From Mytilus californianus (lineage: Eukaryota > Mollusca > Bivalvia > Mytilida > Mytilidae), in assembly GCF_021869535.1 (NCBI RefSeq), contig NW_026262668.1:72313558-72377557 (forward strand): a stretch of DNA of 64,000 bases, written 5' to 3'. Below are positions 22,834-34,800 of this stretch, piece by piece (within the stretch, counting starts at the first letter, position 1; each line of letters begins with the position of its first letter). The notes under the pieces are model-generated. The model was not told the origin of the DNA. It saw only the letters and a program-made list of their open reading frames with translations, and did no database searches. The translations under genes and the position numbers were made by a program.

Positions 22834-23870
22834 AATCATATTTACACTATGATGTCATTGAATGTATAAATGAATATTTTACATTGGTCATGTTTAATCA
22901 TAAAATTAGATCGAATTGCTGAAAAAAATATCCTATTTAAAATGATATGTACGTAAATGTTTGATGTAACAGAACTGCACCGAACGACTTTGGCGATCGG
23001 GCACTACATAAAGTACATATATTAAGCTTTCGAATGGTTTATGACTCCCTCTTGCAAAGCTCTGATTCCTTGCCTGACGTTGACTATACTTTGTTGTTCC
23101 TTTTGGTTTGTAGCTCTTTGTCTATTTAAAAAGCTTTGGATTTTCAAATATTTTGGTCTCGAGCATTACTGAAGAGACATTTATTGTAGAAATGCGCATC
23201 TGGTGCAGACAAATTGGTACTGTTAATATTATTATGACACATCCATATGTTAGGTGTGTGCATTAAAATATTAGCTACGAGTCTCTTTGACAAAATGTCA
23301 ATCGCTATATTGTGAGTTAAAACGATTGTAGATACTGTGTGGTGCAAACAATGACAGAAAATACAAAAAGCAAGATAAGTCACTGATACATCTTTTCCGA
23401 AAAAAAAAAATGAAACCTGCCAAAAAAATCAATGCCTTTAACACACCTTTCGAAACGACACGGTTTTATTAGCGATTTTTTTTCTCTTCGGTTTAATCTT
23501 TTCATCTTTTCGTAATTAATTCCGTGCCATCATATGTATATACCGTATATACCAGAGATAAAGCATATAAAATAAAATTGTCAAAGGAGAAAAACTACAA
23601 TGGACGACACATGATTTTAAATTTTATAAAATTATCATTACATCATACAATATACGACACTTTAATCTTACAGAGAAATATATTACATTCAAATGCAGAT
23701 GCTTTGAGGTGCAAACTTTGACACACATGAATATTAAAGAACCTCAATCCACAATAATTCAAGAGTAGACTAAGTTTGTCTATCATATTTCAAAGAAAAT
23801 AAATCTAAATCTGAAACTGCACGGTTGCTTGTAGTTACAAGGGCTTAATTCATTTTAAGAAACTATAAAA
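22834..23870 (+). repeat. Copy C of the repeated unit, part 3
   Basis: Collinear with 28880-29300 (A) and with 34910-35715 (B). Shared: 'gatcgggcactacat', 'attaagcttt', 'gtgcattaaaat', 'aaaatgtcaa', 'gtagatact', 'tccgtgccatca', 'atataccagagataaagcat', 'aaattatcattacatcat'. It contains an inserted hammerhead-type short element at about 23042-23248. Confidence 0.8.
23042..23248 (+). mobile_element. Short hammerhead-bearing element inserted in copy C
   Basis: Copies A and B read straight through 'aatggtttat' to '...gcattaaaat', whereas C is interrupted by about 200 bases: 'gattccttgcctgacgttga', 'tttgttgttccttttggttt', and a degenerate hammerhead core. Core: CTGAAGA (23169-23175; consensus CTGATGA), GACA-tttat-TTGTA (stem II, last pair broken), GAAA (23089+100, at 23189-23192), then TGCGC-atctg-GTGCA, which can form a five-pair stem III. 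The family is common in mussels. The insertion is directly shown by the comparison; the ribozyme ancestry is inferred from the motif. Confidence 0.6.
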
Positions 23871-23871
23871 A

Positions 23872-24415
23872 TAAGAAGGTGTGGCATGTTTGGCAATGAG
23901 ACAACTATCCACCAGAGACCAAATGACATAGAAATTAACAACTATATGTCACCGTATGGCCTTCAACAATGAGTAAAAACCATACCACATTATTCAGCTA
24001 CAAAAGGCCCCGAAATGATAAATGTAAGAACGAGAAAACTAACGGCCTGATTTATGTACAAAACAATGAACGAAAAACAAATATGATATACAGCATCAAA
24101 CGTCAACCACTGAACTACAGGTTCCTGACTCTGGACAGGCACATACAGAATGTGGCGGGGTTAATCATGTAAGCGGGCGACCCCCCCCCCCCCCCCCCCC
24201 CTCACCTGGGACAGTGGTATAACAGCACAACATATGAACAAACTATAAAAATCAGTTGAAAAGGGCTTAACTCATCAGATCGATACAAAGCAGACGTTGC
24301 AGAGTATTTATACATCCCACAACAAAAAAGAAACTAAGTGCAGATCCGAGAGTACTTGCAGTTACTGACAGCAAATTCGAAGCCAAAAGCAACTTATAAC
24401 AAAGTCATGTATCTA
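23872..24415 (-). repeat. 'CACATCTTCTTAT-end' mussel repeat, reverse copy with a 21-C run
   Basis: Reverse complement of the 18500-19575 family: 'aagaaggtgtggcatgtttg', 'caatgagacaactatccacc', 'ggccttcaacaatgag', 'aatgtggcggggttaatcat', 'cagttactgacagc'. A run of 21 C (24181-24201) interrupts it. The frames 23969-24172 and similar are part of the repeat. Confidence 0.7.
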
Positions 24416-24459
24416 AGATTAAAATAGTCCATCGATCGCCATTTCTTGTCTCAATTCAG

Positions 24460-24809
24460 ATGCTTCGATTTGGTGATATAGTTCCGGACTCTATAAAACG
24501 AGGTATTATCAAAGGTACAAACTTTAAAAATGGGTCTCGATATATTGATATTTTGGACTGTGGGGCAGTGCTCCCCAATAGAACATCACTTGATCGTTTG
24601 GAAGTAAGACTGTTTGTCGAACTCCATGTTTATACTATCATATCGCAGGTCATCCTTCATACAAATGTAAGGACAGGCCAAGTATCATGAATCAAAGGAG
24701 TTGTTACAAATGTTCGGCTACAGGTCATTTAGGTAACGCCTGTCCAAATGAAGCATACTGTTCTGACTGTAACATTAAAGGTCACACAAGACGATACAGT
24801 GAACATTAA
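24460..24809 (+). pseudogene. ORF1/Gag-like zinc-knuckle fragment of a retroelement
   Basis: A first open segment (24460 to about 24620) reads FGDIVPDSIKRGIIKGTNF and YIDILDCGAVLPNRTSLDRL. After a frameshift, GHPSYKCKDRP is followed by a complete CCHC knuckle CYKCSATGHLGNAC (24702-24743, spacing C-x2-C-x4-H-x4-C), then CSDCNIKGHTRRY, a second knuckle whose last Cys has become Tyr, and a stop at 24807-24809. Paired CCHC knuckles after a conserved basic region are typical of nucleic-acid-binding ORF1/Gag proteins of retroelements. The first knuckle's leading Cys pair is lost at the frameshift. No RT is adjacent, so this is an isolated relic. The class of parent element is not determined. Confidence 0.65.
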
Positions 24810-25768
24810 TAAGATAATTAAGTACACAATCCTATACGTACGCAATGAGTCTTTTATAGTATGCTTGTTATTTTTTCGCAGGTGTGCTTGGGCGGGGCTT
24901 AAAAGTTTATTTATGATCGATTGTTTGAAATGACCAATGACAACTATCGGTTCTTTACGAGTTGATCTAATAAAGTTTATTAGACTGATAATGTCGCACG
25001 ACCCCTCACTAAGCCTCATCGCAGTAATGTATTGCTGAGACGTCTTTTCAAAATTGCTGTTCTTTCATTAATTAGGTCCTATCAGTGAGTCCAAATATCC
25101 ACCAGATTATCTTTAGGATTCAATAAACAACTATTACAATAGCTTTGATAAGTCTCACAGCTAGTCTTGTTAATAGTATACTCGACTGTATTCCATTCTA
25201 ATTGATTGTCTATTATTGACCCTTGTATACCAATGAATTCTTTAAAAAACAATTTAGTAACGCTTCGAATACCAGATGATTAGATGGCTTGGCAATTAAA
25301 GCTCGTTACAGAATTTATAAATCAACTAGTTGATTACTCTTTGTTGTCTAATCTTTTTTTAAGAGTAGGTCACATAATTTTTTGAAGAACAAAGGTAGAA
25401 AATTTAATTTTGTACGATTGATTATTTGTTGTTTGCTTAATGTCCAGGGGCAAATAGTTTATGCATTTTAGGACGAAAACACAGTACAGGTCTAACAAAG
25501 AATACAGATAGGTAGGATCTGCAAGGTAGGGATCGACCGTGTAAAAAGTCAGGAAGTTTGGACACTTCAAATTGAGGATTTGATAGAGATAGAAATTTTA
25601 GCGTGTTAACAGGCCACCGATTAGAGAGTTGTTGCAAGGGTTCAAAATGTGTAGGCAGCGTGACACCCTTTCGACACAAGGCATCGAATTTTACGTCCCA
25701 ATTCCGACCGGACGTAGCTACGTGTTAATAAATCCCACACAGCCAAACAGACGTCCCATTTAAAGAAA
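24810..25768. other. Non-coding stretch, nothing recognised
   Basis: No gene recognised. Overlapping minus-strand frames at 25370-25679 show no domain. Confidence 0.35.
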
Positions 25769-25769
25769 G

Positions 25770-26475
25770 GTCCTGTTATAAATAAGATACGCATTAGAAA
25801 TATCCCATGATAGGTCCGTTACCCGAACAGCAGTTAGTCCAAAGGATGACCATATGTATATATCCTATTCAACCAAACTAAAAAGACATGAGCACCTCCA
25901 AGAAAAAGATAAATAGAAAGGAATGATAGCATAAGTAGTTGTATGGTGATGAAAAAAATATTGGTTAGAACTACCGGTTTTGGTACGGCAAACAGATATG
26001 TACATCTGCATCGAATAATTTGGAGGGAATGGAACGGACGCACGCACCTTTTTGAAAGAGGGAATGTAGTTTCCAGCATCTGAGTTAAAGTTAAAGTCTC
26101 TTCTTTTCCTTTTTAAATTAAATCGTGGCATTGTGTGTAACAGAAGCTATGTTCGGAATTAAGAATCATACGGTGTCACACCTTTTTTGTGAAATGCGCG
26201 TATGACGGACTGGTACTTTCATTACACTTTTTCGATTTCGGTACAAAATTCGAATACATAAACTAATATTAAGGTGATCGAAATTACCTTTGTGTGAAAA
26301 CATGTCAAGAACAAGAAACGGGGTATAAGTACTTGCTGGTCTAATATTACTTTATTGTTTTGTATGCGGCTTTTTTTTTTGCGGCGAGGGAATAAACATC
26401 TATTCAAAGTATGTACATACTGAAAGGGACTATTAATGATATTTCTAATGCGTATCTTATTTATAACAGGATCTA
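25770..26475. mobile_element. ~0.7-kb element with 36-bp terminal inverted repeats
   Basis: Left end 'ggtcctgttataaataagat' continuing 'acgcattagaaatatc' (25772-25807) is matched in inverse at the right end (about 26439-26474: 'gatatttctaatgcgtatct' then 'tatttataacaggatc'). The right part from 26066 onward is also present in copy B (32987-33430), while the left part is not. The left edge of the duplicated unit therefore falls inside this element. No target duplication was established. Confidence 0.5.
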
Positions 26476-26611
26476 CGGTGGATACCGCTTCGCGCCGTAC
26501 GGTTAGATGAATTTAATTTAGTGACATAAAAAGACAACATTGACTAATAAATTCAGTAACGCGCTTGCCAAACCAACTAATTATCGGGTATTCGAAGCGT
26601 TACTAATCATA

Positions 26612-27330
26612 AAAAAGAAGATGTGGTATGATAGCCAATGAGACAACTCTCCACAAGAGACCAAATGACACAGAAATGACCAACTATAGGTCACCGTACG
26701 GCCTTCAACAATGAGCAAAGCCCATACCGCACAGTCAGCTATAAAAGGCCCCGAAATGACAATGTAAAACAATTCAAACGAGAAAACTAACGGCCTAATT
26801 TATGTACAAAAAATGAACGAAAAACAAATATGTAACACATAAACAAACGACAACCACTGAATTACAGGCTCCTGACTTGGGACAGGCACATACATACAGA
26901 ATGTGGCGGGGTTAAACATGTTAGCGGGATCACAACCCTCCCCGTAACATGGGACAGTGGTGTAACAGTACAACATAAGAACGAACTATAAAAATCAGTT
27001 GAAAGAGGCTCAACTCATCAGATGGATAAAAATACAAATAATACAAATACAAGTGGACGTGGCCGGGTACTTGTACATCCAAACAACAAAAAGACACTAA
27101 GTACAGATCTGAGAGTACTCGCAGTTACTGACAGCTAGTTCAAAGCCACTAACAACTAAATCAACTAAATTAAAAAAATCATGTATCTAAGACTAAATTA
27201 TCAATCCGTACACATCCAACATCCAATGGATTTAGTGAAAGACATCATAAACAGTCAAAGAAAAACATGACCTTGTGCAATGCCAAGATACAGGTATCGA
27301 CAGATTGTAGATCCATGAATGTGTATATCT
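26612..27330 (-). repeat. 'CACATCTTCTTAT-end' mussel repeat inserted in copy A
   Basis: Reverse copy of the 18500-19575 family ('gaagatgtggtatgatagcc', 'aatgagacaactctccacaa', 'gaatgtggcggggttaaaca', 'gagagtactcgcagttactg'). Copy B is uninterrupted here ('ttactaaatagttttctaat'), so this insertion with its flank to about 27540 came after the A/B duplication, or was lost from B. Confidence 0.8.
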
Positions 27331-30300
27331 ATATAATAATAATATTTCGTTTGCTTTTAATTTACTGATAACAAAATCAATATTAGTACCAATAAAAACA
27401 ATATTAAATGATCTAATTACAGTGTTGAATTGGTAAACTTTTAGAATAAATAAGTTTATTTAAAGGATCGATAAGTTTACCAGAATCGTTTCTAAATTTC
27501 CGGGCACGGTAAACAATATTGCCGTAATTAGTTTTCTAATGAATTCATTTGGATACAAAGAATCATTATAGACAATTAAATAGCATTATAAAGGCTAGTT
27601 GTTAGACTTGGCAAGGCTTTGGTAAATTGGGTGTAACAAGGCTAGTAATGAGACTTGTCAAGGCTATTGTTCATTGGGTGTAAATAAAAGTATACAGGTA
27701 GTGTGGAGGAGGGACGAAGGCCTAGGTGTTGTTTGCAAAACTTTTCATGGCACGCGATACGTCTGGCAATTTTGAATATTGTAAAAGATCGATTTGTTCA
27801 TGTTTTAATATCAAATGTACTCTATTGGATTCATGGAAAATATAGCAAGTTTGGACATAGAAAATTTTATGGATGATAGAAAATTACTTTTACATAATAT
27901 TAGTTATGAATAATTTGATTCTGCAATGAAAGATAACTTGAAACCAACATTCATTCATCGCCTTTAAAATATTCTTTCAAACGATATATTATAAGCCGTG
28001 TAACGTTTTTACCGGAATATCTGGATACTTTTCTAATTAACTCCGGGGTCATAACATTTCTGTTTAAGAGATCTGGAAAATCGAAAATAACTGTTATTCA
28101 TGGAGTGACATTTTGCATATAACTGATTTTTTAAAGCACCCACCACTTAACATGCAGCTATATCGTAGCATACCTTTCGAAAGCTTATCGATTATATTAT
28201 CTTTATCGCCAGTTCGTTAAAAATTCTTAAAGTGAACATTCTGTTATATCAATAGTTAAGGAAATTCATCAAACTGGAGTCCCCCTAAGTTTTTAAGATT
28301 AGGTAAACCCTTCATCTATTTTCTTTTGAAATAATCCTTTACATGCTAGACATTTTTCTTCTGTTTTACTTAAGGTATAAGAATTCTTTTTACTGCAAAT
28401 AAGTATCTGTTATTAATTGGCACGAAAGAATAAAGAATTTAGTATGTATAAATATGAATACATAAGAAAGAGAAAGCTTCAGATTTCAGTTACAGGATTG
28501 TTGCAATATCCGGTTAGGATATGGACCTTAAAACCGATGCTCCGTTGAGGGTGAGTACCACGCTAATGAAACCATGTATTAAGTCTTTGGGAGCTTCGTA
28601 TATGTCCTGTTGCGAGGTAAAATGTCTACCTCTATATAACATTTCCTAATTTCTGAGTGGCAGTCAAGAATTCAAGACCTTCATCCCAGTCGATCTACAT
28701 AATGCCTTTATATTGATTTTTCTTGTTCCAAATTTTCAAGAAATATTTGACAGTGGACGTTGAGCAATCATCAATCCATCCATACATCAATCAATCAATC
28801 AAATTTCTTTTACAAAGTTTGTATTTATTGCTGCACAGTTTTAGAACGAATGACTATTAAATTCTTTTTACACCATCATATCATTGAGTGCATAATTGAA
28901 TATTTTACTTTCGTCATGTTTTATCCTGAAATAAGGTTGAATTCCTAAAAAAAAGTCCCATTTTAAATGATATGCACGTGCATTTTTGATGTAACAAAGT
29001 GACACCGTATTTTTGACAATCGGGCACTACATACAGTACATACATTAAGCTTTCCAATGGTTTATTAAAAAGCCATATTTTCAGTGGGTGCATTAAAATC
29101 TCAACTCCTAGTCTTTTTAATAAAATGTCAACCGTAATATTAGGAGTTAAAAGATTGTAGATACTTTAAGTTGCAAACGATGACAGAAAATACAAAAAAA
29201 AAGGAAAAAAAGAAAAAGAACCGGAAGAACAAGATAACTCAGTAATATATCTTTCCCGAAAAAAGATCATCTGAAACCTACCAAATTAATAATCAATGAA
29301 CGTGTAAATGAATATACTGAACAACGGGTTTGTTAATGAGAAAGTAGAATTCATCTTTCGAAAGCATTACGGACGTCGTCCTGATTTTTTTTTAATTCTG
29401 TATATTCTTATGTTTAGATGAATAATAAGTTTTTGCCAGACAGTTCATAGCTGACCGTTGCCACAATTCAAGCCACAGGCGCTTGGAATAATGTGTATCA
29501 CTATGTTGCATCTCTGGACCCAAGAACAACAGATACAATTAAGAAAGAAAACCTTTTGGGTTTTTTATAGGGTAGACTGTCTCAGAAGAAACTTAAAACG
29601 AACAAAAAAATAAGTAGATACAAAGGTAAAATCGAAATTTTGCGACAAAAAATACACTCATAGTCCCCAAAATTAGGTAGATGAACATGTCAAAGCAACT
29701 TATCCCGAACAATAATGTTTAAAAGTATTTTGAAAACAAAACTGAATAACAAAATATGAAACCTAAGATTAAAATAAATTCAAGACTTTGTACAACCAGT
29801 ACGGGGCTGGCGTGCTCATCTTCTTTTGGTTGACCGTTATGACTTCTGTCACAGATGACCAAAAAATATTCCATGTATTATAGTCCTACATCTACATCTT
29901 AAAAGTAGGTGCCCTATAAAATTGTTAACTACTATTAAAATATATTTACCATGTTGGAGGAGTTGTGCTTTCAACGTGTATTAGCAAATGAATGGAGATA
30001 TAGATGGAAAGAAAAAAAGACATACAAGAGACAAAATGATTCGTAGGACTACGTAGAGTTTTTTTCTATTTTTCTTACCAGAATAAACTGTTATTTTACG
30101 GATTGTGTCCTGTTCCCGATTGTGACATTTAAAAAATGACTGAGTATCGATTCGCATAGCGGGTGATGCATGAAAAGCTTAACATGTCATCGCGAACTGT
30201 CTCATCTTTTGAAAGTGATGCAATTTACTCAATGTTTGATAACATTATATTACCTATATTTGTGTATTCTTAATCGATCTATGAGATTTGAAAATCGGTA

Positions 30301-30399
30301 AACTACTGTTGTCTTAATTTGTGATATCACGATTGAATGTGACTTATCACTGGAGTTTTAATTGTAATGAGAAACACAGTGGATTTTGTTTAGAAATTT

Positions 30400-31024
30400 G
30401 AACTGGTTACCACTACGGAGCACCTGAGGTCGACCCAGTTATTTTGTCGAGTTCGTGTTGTTGAATTGTGTTTTTTGCTTGGTTTTGTTGACCCTTTAAG
30501 TCCGTTTCTGTTGATTGTGTTTTGACTGTTTCTTAATGCACCTTGCGATTTCACAATGTCACTGCTTGTGGAAAAGTTGTCCATGTCGGCTTTATACAGT
30601 TTTAAAGTTCGTTGATCGTTATGGAATATCTGCGTTACACATGACCAATGATACATTTAAATTGTTGTAACCACAATTCTGTCCTCTTTTTCTCGATTTT
30701 GAAATCACCGAATAAGACCCATCAACGACGGTTGCCACTAGTGGAACATGATCTGATTATCCTTTTGTGGTACCTTATATCATCACGGTTTTGTTTGGGT
30801 CCATGTTAATCAGTATTTTGTTTTCTGTGTAGTGTTTTGTTTTTTTTTCCTTTGACTCGTCGGTTTCTCTCGACTTGACTTATGATTCTGAACGTCCCCT
30901 TTGTATCTCCGCCTCTTTTTATGACCCGGATTTTCGGTGGACATCCAGAATAGACAACCCTAGGATGATTGCATCCAAAGGCGTTTTCCCCAATGGAAAC
31001 AATTGACCAAGTTTCTGACGACAT
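30400..31024 (+). repeat. Interspersed mussel repeat within copy A
   Basis: Contains 'gagcacctgaggtcgaccc', 'ttgtttgggtccatgttaat', 'agtattttgttttctgtgta' and 'ctcgacttgacttatgattc', a family abundant in mussels. Its B-copy counterpart is 36950-37560. Minus-strand frames of 88 and 72 residues across it are not supported as genes. Confidence 0.5.
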
Positions 31025-31709
31025 TACACTGTTATGCCAATAATACTTCGCCTACGACCATGTTCTGTTCAACTAAATTATGTTTTGGTTTTAATGACAA
31101 TGGACATTTGAGATATCAAACCAGAAAAGTGGAAGGATATCATGTTCACTGGAAGTGGTGCTGACCAGTAAAAACAAAACACTCAGAAAGTAGAAAAAAG
31201 TAGTTTTGACTTCTGGGTTTCATAACTTTTTATTTTTCGTGGTATGAGGCACTTTTTTGGCATTAAATCACAATTTCACATCACTACATACATGCTATGC
31301 ACATGATTTTTTTTTTATCTAGCATTTTATTATAAACAAATTTCAAAGATCAGCTGTTTTCCATGTAAGCCTATAGAGCAGTCAATTACAAGACTGCAAC
31401 CGTAAGTGTCGAATGTGTTAGTCATTTGACATGATTCACATGAGATTATCTCCCATTTATATCAATGAATTACGTATGTGCGCGAGGTCAGACACTATAG
31501 TTAATATAGGTTATCTAGTACATGTTTGATTTCTTTGCCAGATTTGTTCTATTGATATTACTCCATGACTTTAATCTTCAATTCACAGTTGTATCATGAT
31601 CGTCAGTTTGCAAAGAATTACGCTAAAACAAGTGCGAAGGGTCGTCTTAAACTTGCAGTGCGGTGAAAGTTTTTTTGCTCCGTGTTGAAGGCCTCACTGT
31701 GAATTTGAG

Positions 31710-31819
31710 ATGAAAAACAGCAATAAAAGTGCTGTTCCTTCGCTTTTTGTGTTTTTTGCTGTGCATATACTGGTTTTTTGTCATGAATGGATACCCCATA
31801 TCCTTCCTTTGCAATTATC
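31710..31819 (+). CDS. Candidate signal-peptide exon (copy A)
   Basis: ATG at 31710 opens MKNSNKSAVPSLFVFFAVHI, continuing LVFCHEWIPHILPLQLS: a basic start, a hydrophobic core and a polar end like a secretory signal. A strong donor (A|GTAAGT, GT at 31820) follows 'caattatcta'. The same ATG, frame and donor are kept in copy B at 39581. If read through the donor, the frame continues to 31973. No downstream exon with a recognisable domain was found. The preceding 'gctccgtgttgaaggcc' resembles part of the mussel repeat at 18500-19575, so this could be a repeat-derived chance frame. Confidence 0.25.
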
Positions 31820-34800
31820 TAGTAAGTCCAGTCGTGTCTATTGGGTACAAAGACAACAACATACGATAGAGGAGTGCGAAAGAGCGACATTACTTATATT
31901 TGATAATCGGACTTATCAGACATACATACACGAAACATCTGAGCTACTATTTAGTTCAAATCTTTTCTGGTAAAGCGGGGATAAAAACAAATTTTATAAA
32001 CTGTACTCTAAAAAAAGAAACGCATATGATCGATTCATTTTTTTTAAAAATAAAGTTCGCTTTTTTACAATCTAGTTCTGTATGCTGATTTTTGTCGGAA
32101 ATTTTTCAGCGCCTTTTCTTTCTGTTCTTATTCTAATGACAACTCTATCATCAGTATCCAAAACGACCCCGGAGCAACTGTTAGCCTTATTACTCGACGG
32201 TGATATGTATCAGAAGAGTATTCTTTAAATTCTTAAAAAATTGTCATGGCAAATTCAACCAGCGAAAAATGGGAAAGAGGGAAGGGGGTGGCGTTGATCA
32301 GAAAAAGGAATAAACGAAGAAAGACAAAAACAACATTTTCAAAAGTAAAACGATGAATATTGTCCTCACAACACTTAAAAAAATCAAAGTTGAGCACAAA
32401 AGCTATTAAAAAGCGGGTCACAGTTCTTGATGTATCATTGTAAACACCTTTGCAAGACACATATGACAAGTGATAAGTTGCTGTTTGATAGTGTTAAAAT
32501 GTTCGACCGCACTTCATCACACTTCATGAAAGTATTTCTCATTCAAATCTTACAGGAAATCTCTTCGAACGCACAAAATTTTCCATTGTATAGCCTGATT
32601 TTACTTTGCATCATAAAAAAGAATGATTACCGAATATACAAATATTTACTTTTTTTTAGGAAGAGGTAAATGAAATATTGCAATGAAAAACATTCGTTTT
32701 AGCATAAAAGTGTCATAAAACTAATTTCATAGCTTCATTTTGTTTAAGGCCAATCCAGTTTTAGGAGCTTTTGTTTTGCTCATTAATTATTTTCTGTGTA
32801 ATGTGTTGTTGACTTTTGTCTGTCGTTTCGTCGTTTTTATTTTGTCATGAATTGATATGCATTTGAACTGTTTGGTTTTTCCCCTTTGTATTTTTTAATT
32901 TCTTATTGATAACTCTAGAATTTCACCTCGTCGTCACATTTTATGTTGAATCCATTTAGGTTGAAGACCATATTTTGAGTGTGTGTAGTTTCCAGCATCT
33001 GAGTTAAAGTTAAAGTCTCTTTTCTTTTCTTTTTTAAATTGATTCGTGGCCTTGTGTGTAACAGAAGCTATGTTCGGAATTAAGAAGCATAAGGTGCCAC
33101 TTTTTTTGTGAAATGCGCGTATGACGGACTAAATCAAACCCTGGTACTTTCATTACACTTTTAAGAGTCGCTAGTTGCTCTTTTTTCGATTTCATTACAA
33201 AATTCGAATACATATACTAATATTAAGGTGATCAAAATTACCATCGTGTAAACAATGTCAAGAACAAGAAACGGGGTATAAGTACTTGCTGGTCAAATAT
33301 TACTTTATTGTTTTGTATGCGGTTTTTTTGTTTGCGGCGAGGGAATAAACATCTATTCAAAGTATGTACACATTGAAACGGACTATAATATGATATTTCT
33401 AATACGTGTCTTATTTATAACAGGACCTACGGTGAATACCGCTTCGAGCCGTACAGTTAGATGAATTTAATTTAGTAACATAAAAAGACAACATTGACTA
33501 ATAAATTCAGTAACGAGCTTGCCAAACCAACTAATTTTCTGGTATTCGAAGCGTTACTAAATAGTTTTCTAATGAATTCATTTGGATACAAAGAACAATA
33601 ATAGACAATAAAGTATCATGGAAAACAATTGAACAGACTATCATTAAAGCTAGTTGTTAGAATTGTCAAGTCTTTGGTAAATTAGGGGTGTAACAAGGCT
33701 AGTAATGAGACTAAGTTTATTGTGCATTGGGTGTAATTAAAAGTATACAGGCAGTGTAAAGGAGGGACGAAATCCTATGTGATATGTGCAAAACTTTTCA
33801 TGGCACGTAGTACGATTTCAATTTCCGTTTGGCTATTTTGAATATTATAAAAGATCGATTTGGTCGTGTTTTAATATCAAATTTACTCTATTGGATTCAT
33901 GGAAAATTTAGGAAGTTTGTACATAGAAAATTTTTAGATGATCGAAAATTACTTTTACATAATAATAGTTATACATAATTTGATTCTGCAATGAAAGATT
34001 ACTTGAAACCAACTTCCATTCATCGCCTTAAGAATATTGTTTTAAACGATATATTATTAGCCGTATAATGTTTTTGTCGGAAAAACTGGATATTTTCCGG
34101 GGTCATAACATTTCTGGTAAAAGAGATCTGGCAAATCGAAATAAACTGTTATTTATGGAGTGACATTTTGCATAAAACTATTTTTTTAAAGCACCCACCG
34201 AAAATGAAGTTATATCGTATACCTTTCGAAAGCTTATCGATTATATTATCTGTATCGCCAGTTCGTTAAAAATTCTTACGGTGAACATTCTGTCAAATCA
34301 AAAGTTAATGAATTTCATCAAACTGGAGTCCCCCTAAGTTTTTAAGCATAGGTAAACTTTCCATCGATTTTCTTTTCAAATAATGCTTTACACGCTAGAC
34401 ATTTATCTACTGTTTTACTTATGGGACAAAGAATTCTTTTTACTGCAAGTAAGTATCTGTTATTAATTGGCACGAAAGAATAAAGAATTTAGTATGTATA
34501 AATATGAATACATAAGAAAGAGAAAGCTTCGGATTTCAATTACACGGTTGTTAAAATATCCGGTTAGGATATGAACCTTAAACCGATGCTCCATTGAGGG
34601 TTAGTACCACGCTAATGAACCCATGTACTGAGTCTTTGGGAGCTCTGTTTATGTCCTGTTGCAAGGCAAAATGTCTGCCTCTATATAACATTTTCTAATT
34701 TCTGAGTGGCAGTCAAGAATTCAAGTCCTTCATCCCAGTCGACCTACATAATGTATTTATATTAATATTTCTTGTTCCGAATTTTCAAGAAATATTTGAC

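Larger units (their letters stand above)
26066..32985 (+). repeat. Copy A of the ~6.5-kb tandem unit
   Basis: Direct repeat of 32987-41235. Both begin at 'gtagtttccagcatctgagt' and end near 'ataactctagaatttcaa/c'. Order is preserved throughout ('aagaacaagaaacggggtat', 'attcgaagcgttactaa', 'ggcacgcgatacg', 'gcattacggacgtcgtcctg', 'ccagtacggggct', 'gcacctgaggtcgaccc', 'gacgacattacactgttatg'). Copy A differs from B by an inserted repeat at about 26606-27540 and a deletion of about 520 bases near 29300. No full gene was recognised in the unit. By eye A and B differ at a few percent of positions. Confidence 0.9.

Noticed and set aside
30390..31024. Minus-strand frames of 88 and 72 residues in copy A
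   Set aside because: They are antisense to a recognised interspersed mussel repeat and are not preserved as equivalent frames in copy B (only one partial counterpart).
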